A DNA stretch of 64,000 nucleotides from Philhelius pedissequus. Its lineage: Eukaryota > Arthropoda > Insecta > Diptera > Syrphidae. The stretch covers positions 6,262,001 to 6,326,000 of the forward strand of contig OU343163.1 of the NCBI GenBank assembly GCA_910595825.1, read 5' to 3'. Positions 24,746 to 35,577 of this stretch are shown in pieces (position 1 is the first letter of the stretch; every line of letters starts with the position of its first letter). The translations under genes and the position numbers were made by a program. The notes under the pieces are model-generated. The model did no database searches. It saw nothing but the letters and a program-made list of their open reading frames with translations, and had not been told where the DNA came from.

Positions 24746-25180
24746 AATATCGCAAGTAAAAATATTATGCTTGCGTGAGCAGTTTCTAGGCCTCAGATTA
24801 AGATTGTAGCCGTCAACTTAATGGAAATTACCTTACAGGGTTAAAGGTAATAGGCTATATTCTTGAACCTCGATTAACTTGCTGAAAACGTTGGTTGCTT
24901 ATCACGAGTGTTAAACACGGATTAAATGCCTTTAAAACTTTCAATAAAAAACTAGACAAAAAATCGTATAAATTCATACTACAGTTTACCATATGACTGC
25001 GCTGGCCTCTCTTTCTTTATCTTAATTCATTTGCCAAGAAAAGAAAAGAGAGCGCTGCACTGACAATCCTGTATTGCTTTTTCAATAATCGGTATTGTTA
25101 CTACTTCTTGAAATCGAATGCCAAACGTACTAGACTGACAATGATTGACTTATTAGAGTGTAGTGGAGTAGATGGTAATA
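24746..25180. other. Unique stretch, no gene seen
   Basis: Nothing supportable between the family A copy and the MITE. Confidence 0.4.
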
Positions 25181-25426
25181 CAAGATGGTGCAAAATTAGT
25201 CATTCAATTTTGTTTTTAAATTACTTTTTTACGAAAAAAAAAATAAATTCACTCTGGGCTAAAACCACCGACCGATTCTTGGTTAAAAAATCGACACACT
25301 TATTTCACCCTGGAGTGGAGTTTGTATACTGCAACTATCTAGTTCACAAATATCATAAGTCAACGACTCCATTTGCAAACATTATAAAATCACCCGATTG
25401 AGTGATTAATTTTTTGCGCCACCTTG
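25181..25426. mobile_element. 246-bp MITE with TA target duplication
   Basis: The left end is TA+CAAGATGGTGCAAAATT followed by AGTCATTCAAT. The right end in reverse complement is TA+CAAGGTGGCGCAAAAAATT followed by AATCACTCAAT. The ends agree over about 27 bp with few mismatches and are flanked by TA, the mark of Tc1/mariner-type insertion. No transposase is inside; the frame at 25108-25401 is incidental. The right TA is also the left TA of the mariner copy that follows. Confidence 0.7.
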
Positions 25427-25428
25427 TA

Positions 25429-26358
25429 AATGATTTTTTAAGAGCTTGGTTTGTGAAAATTCAAAAAAACACAGAAACTTGTAAAAAGTGAATGAAATTT
25501 TTATTTGGATCGATAAATCAATTTCTGCCATTTACTTTTTAAAAATAATTTCACTTAAATGTTGCCCGCGGCTACGCTTCAGGTGGTCCATTCTGAAGGT
25601 CCAATTTTGGCAAACTTTTTCACACATTTCGGCCGGAATCTCACTAATGACGCGTTCAATGTTGGCTTCCAAGGCAGCAATCGTGTTTGGCTTGTCCCCA
25701 TAGACAATAGACTTAACATAGCCCCACAAAAAATAGTCTAACGGGGTCAAATCACATGATCTTGGTGGCCAATTGACTGCGCCAAAACGTGAGATCAACT
25801 GCTCACCAAATTCGCCTCTCAATTGATGCAAGGTTTCGCGTGCAGTGTGGCATGTGGCACCGTGCTGTTGGAACCACATGTCGACCGAGTTCAATTCTTG
25901 CATTTTCGGCAAAAAAAAATCGGTAATCATCGAACGGTACCTTTCTCCATTGACCGTAACCCTGCGGCCTTCATCGTCCTTGAAGAAGTACGGCCCAATG
26001 ATGCCGCCTGCCCATAAACCGCACCAAACAGTGCATTTTTCGGGATGCATTGGTAGCTGCTGAATTGCCTCTGGCTGCTCTTCACTCCAAAGACGGCAAT
26101 TCTGCTTATTCACGTATCCATTTAGCCAAAAATGAGCCTCGTCGCTGAAGACAATTTTGCGATAAAAACACATTTTTCACAGACCACGAATTTTGATAAT
26201 AAATTTCAATAATTTGCAAACTTTGTTCAGGAGTAAGTCTATTCATGATGAAATGGCAAACAATACTGAATCGAAATGTCAAATGTTCGTGGAATTTGTC
26301 ATGTGTGATCTGTCAAAAATATAAACGTCAAAAACCAAGTAGCAAAAAAATCACCCGT
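25429..26358 (-). mobile_element. Mariner-type transposon, internally deleted copy 1
   Basis: The right end on the minus strand reads ACGGGTGATTTTTTTGC then TACTTGGTTTTTGACG. The left end retains TGATTTTTTAAGAGCTTGG but lacks the first CGG. TA follows at 26359-26360 and precedes at 25427-25428. At 930 bp it is shorter than a full element of this type (about 1.2-1.3 kb) because of an internal deletion. It is nearly identical to the copy at 29352-30286, which suggests recent activity of the family. Confidence 0.9.
25532..26246 (-). pseudogene. Mariner transposase, N-terminus deleted and catalytic Asp lost
   Basis: This encoded a DDE/D transposase acting on its own terminal repeats. The original start (MNRLTPEQSLQIIEIYYQ) is at 26246. 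The sequence then jumps from SVKNVF to FYRKIVFSDEAHFW in a different frame, removing the helix-turn-helix region. The remaining 213-codon frame holds the first catalytic Asp in SDEAHF and VWCGLWAGGIIGPYFF. It also holds WPPRSCDLTPLDYFLWGYVK with the third Asp and a normal C-terminus ending EIIFKK. The second Asp is His here (WFQQHGATCHTA). Both defects make it inactive. Confidence 0.9.
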
Positions 26359-26892
26359 TACTTGCTTGATTTCGATGATTGTAACTGTTCTGAGTGTAAA
26401 TTAACCTCAGCTTCTAAATCCTTGCAAACATTTTAAAATCAAACAATTATTTCGAAAAATTGCTATCTAAAAGTAAATATATCAACCAATCTGACTGCTC
26501 TATGTTATTTGATATTTTTTTCCCCAACTGCATTGTGACTTCAGCAGTCAGCATTTATTGGTTCTACAGCTTGTCAAACATAGTCAACGATTTTAAAATC
26601 TCTAATCCGAATATTATTTGTCCTTATTATTCCTCGAATAACATCCTTTTTTCATTTTAAACACTGAGAAAAAAATAAAGAACAAATCTGAAAACACCTA
26701 CCCGCACCCTTTACCAAGTATCTACCATCTCTATTATCTGCTTGTCTATCTATTCTCTATTGTGCACTCAAAAGGCAATTTTCCATATTTTGTATTGCAA
26801 CTTCAAACAAATGAAAACATTATCCTGCGTCCCCTTAGTCTCCTCCTCGCTTTACTCAAGTTCACATCCTTAACCTCTACTATACAGAGTTG

Positions 26893-26921
26893 GAGTCAGA
26901 GTCAAAGTCAGAGTCAGAGTT
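26893..26921. repeat. Hexamer array (GAGTCA)n
   Basis: About five imperfect units of GAGTCA, some reading AAGTCA, followed by TAGATAGATAGA. Confidence 0.8.
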
Positions 26922-27179
26922 AGATAGATAGAGAAGTAGAGTGATGGTGCTTGGCTTGCAGTACCTATACAAAACTACATGTCGAGGCGAATTTTGTATG
27001 TGTAATATTATTAAATCGTTTGCTCCTCTGGCACAGAAACAGAAATACATGTTAAGCTATATGTATAAATAAATATATAAACCAACAAGAGAACACTTAA
27101 AAATTTAATTAAAATTCCCAGCCACCCATCAGTTGGATGTATAGTAGTAGGAATAGTAGGACCCTCTTTAGCTTATCCT

Positions 27180-27405
27180 TTCCATGAACCAAGCAACCAA
27201 GCCAAGCGAGCAACCGACCGACGCACGGACCAACCCAACGAACGACCACCCGCCGCTGCCGCCACCGCGCGCCGCCCGCAACCGACATGAGTGAAAGTGA
27301 AAATTAAATTTGAAGGAGCTGAGTCTTGCAATCCAAAAATCCTCATTAAATGCGTAGCTATAGGGAATAGCAATACGGGAAAGAGAGAGAGAGAGAGAGA
27401 GAGAG
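27180..27405 (-). promoter_or_regulatory. GC-rich islet with upstream (CT)n: possible promoter
   Basis: 27190-27290 is strikingly GC-rich for this window (CGCCGCTGCCGCCACCGCGC). On the minus strand it reads as CGGTCGGTTG-type sequence like fly 5' leaders. About 90 bp upstream on that strand is a 24-bp (CT)n tract, a GAGA-factor-type site. No clean TATA, initiator or downstream promoter element was found. Weak support. Confidence 0.22.
27382..27405. repeat. (GA)12 microsatellite
   Basis: Pure GA run, 24 bp. Confidence 0.95.
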
Positions 27406-28616
27406 ATAAAAAGGATAATAAAAGCCAAGTAAAGACTTTGTGGATTTTAATTTAGCAAAATCGTCGTCCTCTTACCACCCACTATTTGCCTCTTAGAAAA
27501 CATTCCTTTCAAATGCGTTAGGATATAGGCAGGCGTTTATAGATCTTCCTATAGGCGAATTTTATAATAAGGCTAGCTCGCATCCGCAATATCGTCAGCT
27601 TCATTTCAAGCCCCTAAACATGAACAACAATAAACCTAAGTAGGTACATACATACATATATATGTACTTTAGCAACAGCCAGGAGTCTAAGTGTGTATAG
27701 TATAGGTACATATTTAGTTTCAATTTTAAAACAATCTCCACCACTTGAGCTTCTTCTAATACGATTAATGCCGATGATAAAATTTTAAGGGCAACCGCCT
27801 GAAATGTGAAGACAAAACCGGTTCCTTGTATTCCAAACAAAAGGAACATGCCGCACCCCTAATTATTATATATATTAAAGGGAAGGTATACGGGTTATTG
27901 TTGAATTCTTAGTCCTTACTCATATAAAGCTTCCGGAGTAGAGCCATATTTATTTCACATTAGTTTCTAATTTGCAAAGGGTTCATCGTCACTATACCAA
28001 CCCAACTACCAAACTAAACTACCATTAACACACACGCATATTTAACTTCCTCTTGTTATATATTTTAATCAGAAAATTAAATTAATTTATAAGATGGTTT
28101 CATTAAAGCAAAAAAAAACCACATAGCTATATAAGCTGATGGGAGAGAGAGAGAGAAATCTGAAAAGATGGATGAAATTGTTAGAAGTTATGGCAAAATT
28201 TGTTGAAATATGGCAACATGTATCAGAATCAGAAGCTATATTGTAGTTTTCCAACGAAGAATAATTTATTAAAATGTGAATTGTTGTTCCTGAAATTTAC
28301 AAAAAAATAATGTTCTCTTTTAAAATTAGTCTTGAATGAATAAATATAATACATTTGAAGTTTTAAGGACTACCCAAAATTTCCAAAAAATTGTATGAGT
28401 CAGAGAAAAAACCTAGAAGTTATAACTGCCAAAATAAAATATAATCCTGTTTGTGTTATGCAAACAAATTTAACAGAAATACATATAATTAAGACTCTAG
28501 TCCTAGCATTAGCCCCGCAGCAGTATTTCGTTTCATATATAAGTACATTTTAGTTCTCGCAATATTTTATTATTTTGTTGTGAATTAAAGAATGCTTACC
28601 GGGTGTATTCTCAAAA

Positions 28617-29055
28617 TTTTAATTTTGACTTGCGATTATAGGTAAACACAAGTTATGCATTCGTCGAAGAAAAATTTTTTGAGGTAATAATCAAACATGA
28701 CATTACGATGATAGCGAAGACGAAAAAAAAAAGAGAAAAAGTCTAAGAATTCTGTCCGTCGGGTGGGCTTTTTTTTAAGCTCAAATTAGTTTAAGTAGGT
28801 CTTTATTTCAGAATTTTTAATTATTTTTTCTTTGCTTAAGTCGGTTTAATCTTTTGTTTTTAAGTTAATATTATTAAATATTTAAGATTATCATATCAAT
28901 TTTTTTAAAGAAAAAAATACAAAAAATTTAAATATATAAAAAATTAAGTAAAAAACGACTAAAACATATTTAGATTTTTCATAGAAATCATTAGCATATA
29001 CGATGTGATCGAACATAATAGTCAAGTTCGTGTGATCCAGTCGAACATTTTATTT
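28617..29055 (-). repeat. Family A dispersed repeat, internally deleted copy
   Basis: Begins ACTTGCGATTATAGGTAAAC and continues with AAACATGACATTACGATGAT and TTCTGTCCGTCGGG. It then jumps to the left end, GATGTGATCGAACATAATAG and GTGTGATCCAGTCGAACATT, before TTATTTTA. About half of the interior is missing. Confidence 0.75.
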
Positions 29056-29074
29056 TATTATCCTGTGGAAATCT

Positions 29075-29341
29075 TCAAAAGACACTTGGTAACTCTGATG
29101 TATTCCAGGGTAAATAATGAGTTTGTGGCAAATTAGGTATATCCCGTATTGCATGGCGAGAAAAGTTAATATTAGATGACTTTGATGAACGAAGTCTTTT
29201 GAAATCCTTGCATAATTGGATATTACCACCATTTTTTGATTTTGTGGCATTTGAAGATATCGCAGTAATGGAAGCCTGATTGTCGATTTTTGAGGTTTGG
29301 GATGGTACTTTTGTACCATAGCAAACTGAGTGCGTTTTCAC
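29075..29341 (-). other. Unrecognised 88-codon ORF between two repeats
   Basis: A minus-strand ATG frame with a fairly balanced, Ser/Asn/Lys-rich composition (KVPSQTSKIDNQASITAISS ... CKDFKRLRSSKSSNINF). A second frame (29050-29319) overlaps it, so chance is possible. It fills the gap between the family A copy and mariner copy 2. No family recognised; could be a fragment of a mobile element. Confidence 0.15.
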
Positions 29342-29351
29342 TTAAAATATA

Positions 29352-30286
29352 AACGGTGAATTTTTAAGAGCTTGGTTTTTGAAAATTCAAAAAAACACAG
29401 AAACTTGTAAAAAGTGAATGAAATTTTTATTTGGATCAATAAATCAATTTCTGCCATTTACTTTTTAAAAATAATTTCACTTAAATGTTGCCCGCGGCTA
29501 CGCTTCAGGTGATCCATTCTGAAGGTCCAATTTTGGCAAACTTTTTCACACATTTCGGCCGGAATCTCACCAATGACGCGTTCAATGTTGGCTTCCAAGG
29601 CAGCAATCGTGTTTGGCTTGTCCCCATAGACAATAGACTTAAAATAGCCCCACAAAAAATAGTCTAACGGAGTCAAATCACATGATCTTGGTGGCCAATT
29701 GACTGCGCCAAACCGTGAGATCAACTGCTCACCAAATTCGCCTCTCAATTAATGCATGGTTTCGCGTGCAGTGTCGCATGTGGCACCGTCCTGTTGGAAC
29801 CACATGTCGACCGAGTTCAATTCTTGCATTTTCGGCAAAAAAAAATCTGTTATCATCGAACGGTACCTTTCTCCATTGACCGTAACCCTGCGGCCTTCAT
29901 CGTCCTTGAAGAAGTACGGCCCAATGATGCCGCCTGCCCATAAACCGCACCAAACAGTGCATTTTTCGGGATGCATTGGTAGCTGTTGAATTGCCTCTGG
30001 CTGCTCTTCACTCCAAATACGGCAATTCTGCTTATTCACGTATCCATTTAGCCAAAAATGAGCCTCGTCGCTGAAACGGACGTAGCTTGCGAAACACATT
30101 TTTCACAGAGCACGAATTTTGATAATAAATTTCAATAATTTGCAAACGTTGTTCAGGCGCAAGCCTATTCATGATCAAATGGCAAGCAATACTGAGAATC
30201 GAAATGTCAAATGTTCGTGGAATTTGTCATGTGTGATCTGTCAAAAATATAAACGTCAAAAACCAAGCAGCAAAAAAATCACCCGT
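29352..30286 (-). mobile_element. Mariner-type transposon, internally deleted copy 2
   Basis: It is flanked by TA at 29350-29351 and 30287-30288. The left end AACGGTGAATTTTTAAGAGC, then TTGGTTTTTGA, pairs with the minus-strand right end ACGGGTGATTTTTTTGCTGC, then TTGGTTTTTGA, as imperfect terminal inverted repeats of about 30 bp. At 935 bp it is nearly identical to copy 1 but has a different internal deletion junction. Confidence 0.92.
29458..30172 (-). pseudogene. Mariner transposase, N-terminus deleted, one nonsense codon
   Basis: The start MNRLAPEQRLQIIEIYYQ is at 30172. Sequence is retained further than in copy 1, to SVKNVFRKLRPF. It is then fused out of frame to FSDEAHFWLNGYVNKQN, with the helix-turn-helix region lost. 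All three acidic residues are present (SDEAHF, FQQDGATC, SCDLTPLDYF), with 36 residues between the second and third by my count. A CAA-to-TAA change just after ARETMH stops the frame (stop at 29749-29751), and TCHTA reads TCDTA. It is inactive but carries the better preserved catalytic domain of the two. Confidence 0.9.
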
Positions 30287-30419
30287 TACAAGAAGAAATA
30301 TAGTGGTGTATTCTTTATGTCTAATAATTTTGAAACTATCCGTAAGTTCCACGCTCCTAAATGCTGTTTGTTTGCTATTATGTTTATATGACATATGATT
30401 TCTGATTCAGACAAGTTTC

Positions 30420-31440
30420 CCTTCCTTAAAAACATTTGTTGGTGTCTTCCCTTCCCTATTAGCGCGCTCCAGAATCCCGAAGACATTGCTTCCAGTAATT
30501 CAGACCAATAAGCATTCTGACATTCGCCCTAGCTTGGTCTTCCCTGTTGTCCCGAATTTGGGGGCTAGAATTCAAAGACTCCCTTAGCTGGTGCGTTACT
30601 GCCCATTCTCTTGATGTGATCTATATTGAGAAGTCAACGTAATTTGACTTTTTCGGAGTTCCTATAGTTCTCAATTTTATCATCCCCTTTTTTTCCGAAA
30701 GAACCCGATGTCAGCTCTCTTTTTCTTCTTATTCTCTAGCACATAGATTCGTAAAGCAAAACTGGCAGTAAAATAGTTTTGCAGGATGCGACTTTGGGGC
30801 CAATTTTGTTTCGATAATCCGAAGTAGAGCAGTAGTAGATATTCACTCCAAGCTAGCCGGTATGTGAATTCCTTAACTAACTCGAAATTGTTGCTAACAT
30901 TAGTGACGTTTTATCCTCAGCGATTTGAAAGATGCTTGTTTGTTTCTTCATAGCAGGTATTTGACCTTATATCCTAGTTTACTTCACGTTGGGAGCGACT
31001 TATGATGTCAATATGATCCGTATATCAAAGTCACTGGACGGATCTGTTGAAAATAGTTCCGTCGTATTTAAGCATGCTCTATGTACTTTATTTTCCAGAA
31101 CAAGATTGAAGAAGTCACAAGATAGTACATCTACTTGACGAAACCCTTGTACATTTTTGGAATAGTTCGAAAGTACTGCTCCGTAGTTCTTTATAACACC
31201 GTGTGGCTTTTAGTGTCACCCGACACAAATGGATTAGTATTGTCGGGATCGTGAGTTCGGCCATCGTCATCGCATATGGAGGTAATTGTCAAGTCATCGA
31301 GAATGCTTCCTCCCACCAATATTTTGTTGATGATTTGATGCCTTTGCTCTATTAAAACATCTCCACCGTATTTGAAGGGCTCCAGCTTTTTATAGTTTAA
31401 TCATCTTCTGTTAAATAGTGTTGTGGAACTGGGTCTTGAT
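30420..31440 (-). pseudogene. RTE-like LINE (endonuclease/reverse transcriptase), fragmented
   Basis: On the minus strand, in shifting frames, the sequence follows the insect RTE-type polyprotein. FKYGGDVLIEQRHQIINKIL with ILDDL sits at about 31330-31400. Then, after a deletion, come GFRQVDVLSCDFFNLVLENK and GTIFNRSVQ. YTDHIDIISRSQREV follows, with the catalytic YADD degraded to YTDH. Next are NFELVKEFTY, ALRIYVLE, and a C-terminal IDHIKRMGSNAPAKGVFEF, SGQQGRPS and YWSELLEAMSSGFW. Stops and frameshifts are numerous. The core RT fingers and first catalytic Asp are deleted. No poly-A tail located. Confidence 0.72.
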
Positions 31441-34400
31441 TGATTGGATGATGGTTCACTCCTTGCCTGAGTGAGTGACTTCCAACGGATGTTCCAATTA
31501 TGGTGTTATATATCATGTTTCATTGGAGTTCATTTTAGATTCTGTGAATTGGTTTTTGATCATCAAGAAGCAGCGAGTCGAGAATTGAGATGAATTATGC
31601 AATGCGCAAGCTTTTCGACGTCGTTCAGTTTGATTTATAAGCTCTAGGGAACGAAACAAAATAACGACGCCAAATTTTTAACGTGCGCCCCTTGTTGTCC
31701 GAATGGAATAAAATTCAGCCTTAAAAATTATTTTCTCTTAAAATTTATCAAGCTCTTAGGTTTCACGTAAAAGAAATGTTTACTGCGCATAATTCTGATC
31801 AGAGTTAATATTATTATTAAATGCTTGAGTTTGATCCATTGTCATATCCAAATTTCGTCTTCTACAAATTGTCTCCATTTTGTTTTTATTAAATTCCCCT
31901 TAATTGGGATTAAGCTATATTTCCGACACTGCTGCCAACAGAAGTCAACTATCAGGCATCTGATGTGAGTAATACACAATAAAGCTTTATCTCACGCAAT
32001 CTGTCACTTGTCAAACAAAACAAAAAATATTTTCAATTTTAAAATGATGAGCACACAAACATTAACACACACCAACTACCTCATAGCGTCAGCTCGAAAT
32101 CAGATTAAAATTTAATAACTGTTAACCCCACTTTGTGTAAACCAACAATACAACAACTAACCCCAAGAAAAAATATTGAAAAAGGACTATTTCTTATCCA
32201 GCTATAGCATCGCATCGGCTTACACCCTTGTAATCTGTAAAAGTTCAAACAGCTAAAGCCTACTATACTACACCCACTTATTATACGAGGGTGTCAATTG
32301 AATTGTGAAATTCAATACTCAAAAAGTGTGTCAGCTTGCAATATGGATATATGACAAAGATGATGACGGGACAGGCTTCTTCCGTAAGCAGTTATTAACC
32401 AGTGTCAGCAGTGAAAGATTTTTATTAGGATACGATCCATATAGTCCACAGAGAGAAAATTTATTGCCACAAAAATATCAACAAAAATCAATCTTCGAAT
32501 CCGAAATGTTGCATTCACTCATAATTCCCTGAAACTTCCTTCCTTCCTGTCAAAGTCATGTGACACTGTCACGACACGAGAAATAGGCCTAAACCATCAG
32601 CCATCTCTTTCGGTTGAAATGCTTATCTGACGAAATGGAAACGGAATGTGCAGAGATCGACGACGATAAGTTTGACATATACAGATATTTGTACGGGAAG
32701 ATGTTTTTTTTTCAATCATGCGTTGTCGTCATCGTGCTCTGATGGTATCCTGCCTTCTAGTCCTGAGTCTGATCCTGGAGTATGGGTCACGCCAAAACTA
32801 AATTGATTGGCAGGATTGGTAATCATATAGCCAGGGTAAACATATAGCAGGGAATTTTCCAATTTTGCGAATATTAATCCACTTCAGGGTCTTAGATATA
32901 TGGAGCCCCTTCCATAACGATAACGTCAACCGTTCCGAGATTTAACCCGATTAGAATCTGAGATGCCAGGAAGGGGTCACACAGAATCTGAGAAGTCATC
33001 CTAATAACGAGACAGATGACAGTCAATTGGGAGATGTGCGAGACTGTGTGAGTGCCTTCGCGTGTGCTAAGCAAATGATCCCTTGGGGAGGATAAAGGTC
33101 TGTACTTTTGACACATGTTGCAGAGATATTTCAAATTAAAGTTTCTTTAAAAATGGGGTTGATATTCAAGAAAACAACAGCCGGGGTAAAATCCCATAAT
33201 CGGGTTTAAGGATTTTCAGCTGTCTTGAAATTTCGGCAAAAAAAAAAACATGTAAAATGTACTCCTTGGCGAGCATCCTCAGCCACGAATTTTTTTTGTT
33301 TAATTCTACCCTACTGTGCATCACCTGGGACTTAGCTGCCCTCGAAAAATCCAACCTTGGTTCCGTGCTTACATCAAGATTCTTCACCTTTCCGCAATCC
33401 TTTTCGAAGGATATCTCTTGAGGGTTCAAAGAAGCGCTCACAAGCGCTAGCTGATGCTCGCTCCATGCTTTTCCTTTCTAATTTCCATCTTATGAGCAAT
33501 TAATGAATGATACGCATCACATCATGATGCCGATGCCGGTGATGGTGATGGTGATGGTGCCGCTGCCGCCGGTGCAGCAGGGGCTAGAATCTAGGAATGC
33601 TTCAAGTTTCACCTTATACATCGTACATATATCGTTCTGGTTGGGTTTCATCGCATTGGTGTGTTGGTGGAGAGGTGCGGATTCCAAGAAATACCAACAA
33701 CGTGTGTCTGCTCTGAGGTTTTTCTGTGTGAAGCTGCATGCATCACTTAGCTCACTATGACAACCTTATTAATTACATTTGTGTGTGCAACGGTGCGCCC
33801 CAAGTAATTTTCCACACAGTTGAAGTTGCAGGTAGGAATGTGTACCGCTACCTACTATAGAATATTATATGTGTGCCGCAGGATACTTTAACTCTATTAC
33901 CTCCTCTTTGGTAACTGATATCGATTGAAACAATAACAGTTTCGAGATTTGCCATTTTGGCATTTTCTTTCACATTACCCCCCAGTTCGACAGTTTTAGT
34001 TCTCCAGTTGTTTTCTAATGAGATATCGAGATGTTTTGAAGCTCACGTCTTATACAGAAAAAAACATATAGGTAGGCTTTATATAGATAGATACTTTCGA
34101 GGTACTTAAGTATCTTTGTCGTCTCTTAGCGCGCGTCTACGTGATTTTCTTATCTATTAGACTTATTTTTTGGAATTTTCTGCCAGCAATTAAATTTCAA
34201 AGCGTTTCGCGTTCAATTTTCTTCGTTTTTTTTTTTTTTTGTATTTAAGTCTTCCGGCGGATATCGAGTGGAAACGTTTCCGACTTTTATTTTTTGACTG
34301 GGAATTCTCATTGATGAAAAAATATATATATTTTTTTCATTCATTCGATTTTGGGTTCGAGATAAAGGAATAAGGTGTTTGTAGAGGAAATATCGCATAG

Positions 34401-34886
34401 ATAGATATATTTGTAGAGTCTGGGCTACAAATGGTAGGTAGTAATTTAAAGGTGAGAAGTGTTTATGTTGGAAAAGCAGGATCACGAACTTCCTCTTTTA
34501 AAAATAAAATAAAAATTAAAAAAAAAGGTATGTAGACAAACTTTTTCGATATCGTTCAATCGCCCTTAAGGAACTATATATTCGAGTAGGTGGCCGGGTA
34601 AAGTATGTGTACTTATTCTGTGTTTGGATTGGTGCAGCAGTACTTTCTGGAGGACGCGGAGGACACTTAATTGCTTTTAGTCGATGTGTTCTCAAGTTCA
34701 ATTCGATAGGTAAAGCGTTTAAATTTTGATAATGAATTTACTTTTTTACTTTAAGGTGTAAGTTTTCTTAAGGTTCACGGAAGAAGCAGGTGCGTGGTTA
34801 AGGTGGAAAATTTAGTATAGCTGAAGCTGATAAATATTGCCCAAGGCACGAAAAAAGTTCTTGAAAAGAAAATGGGTATTCCCCCT
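31441..34886. other. Unique stretch, no gene established
   Basis: Frames at 32305-32532 (75 codons, balanced composition but no domain), 33166-33441 and 33503-33760 are unassigned. The Met/Pro/Val-rich start of the last is just a translated GATGGTGATGGTGATGG repeat. 33.5-34.8 kb has a more complex composition. Nothing is firm enough to call. Confidence 0.4.
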
Positions 34887-35076
34887 AACAACTATTGCCG
34901 CAGCTTTAAAAACGAGTTAGGAAAGGAAACAGTGCTTCATTTCATCTACAAGTGTCCCACCTTATCCAAACTGGGAATGAGTCCTTTGGAAAAGCTTTCC
35001 TTTCTGATATAACGAATTTTCTGATACAAAAATCAGAAACCTAAAATCTTTCCTCAACGATACGAAATGGATCTAG
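34887..35076 (+). pseudogene. LINE ORF2 C-terminal fragment
   Basis: Reads NNYCRSFKNELGKETVLHFI then YKCPTLSKLGMSPLEKL in one frame, the degraded C..C....E.ETV.HF...CP.L motif at the C-terminus of many insect LINEs. After indels it reads GKAFLSDITNF and DTKIRNLKSFLNDTKWI, ending in TAG at 35074. The second Cys of the C..C pair is Phe. Upstream RT is missing, so this is a 3' remnant. Confidence 0.6.
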
Positions 35077-35577
35077 CAGCGACGCAGTGGAAAATGGCGT
35101 TCCTCTCTTCTTTTCACACTAAGAATCGTCTTTTTATTCGGGACCGTACAAGTTTTTCGTATCAAAACGTCGCATTCCAGCCCAATTCGGGTCTTGGTTA
35201 CGAGTTCAATCTCTTCAAAGTCTAAAGGAAAATTATTTTCAGAAAAGAAGTTAATTAGGCTGAGAATGTGTAAGTTTTCTAAAAACACAAATATATCTGA
35301 AACATCACAATTTTGAAAACTTGGTATTAAAAATTTGAGACTTAAGCATTATTTCGTCCTCAAACAAAAATTACAAATTGTGGAACTGTATACACGTCAG
35401 GATAAAAAGTTCAAGACCTCTACTGAAAGATCGAACTTCAAAATACCTTGAATTCACATTTGTAAACTTTCTGTCTTACCGCTGAACCCCTCGGTATTAT
35501 TTTGTCAACTAATTTGTCGAATATCATTGTTCTTACATATTTCTTTAAAAAAAAGATTTGACTAAAAACAAAAATAA
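35077..35577. other. Unique stretch, no gene seen
   Basis: Minus-strand frame 35073-35288 has no domain. Nothing else. Confidence 0.4.

Larger units (their letters stand above)
26361..28616. other. Unique non-coding stretch with simple repeats and a GC-rich islet
   Basis: Frames at 26460-26660, 27168-27428 and 27601-27849 are low-complexity or antisense shadows. Notable contents are a GAGTCA hexamer array at 26893, a GC-rich islet at 27180-27290 and a (GA)n tract at 27382, listed separately. A (GA)n patch also occurs at 28141-28155. Confidence 0.4.

Noticed and set aside
26893..26921. GAGTCA hexamers and other short arrays as CRISPR-like repeats
   Set aside because: Units are contiguous with no spacers, so they are simple microsatellites, and the DNA is eukaryotic.
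33503..33760. Met/Pro/Val-rich peptide as a signal-anchored protein
   Set aside because: The unusual start is the translation of a GATGGT/GATGCC simple repeat.
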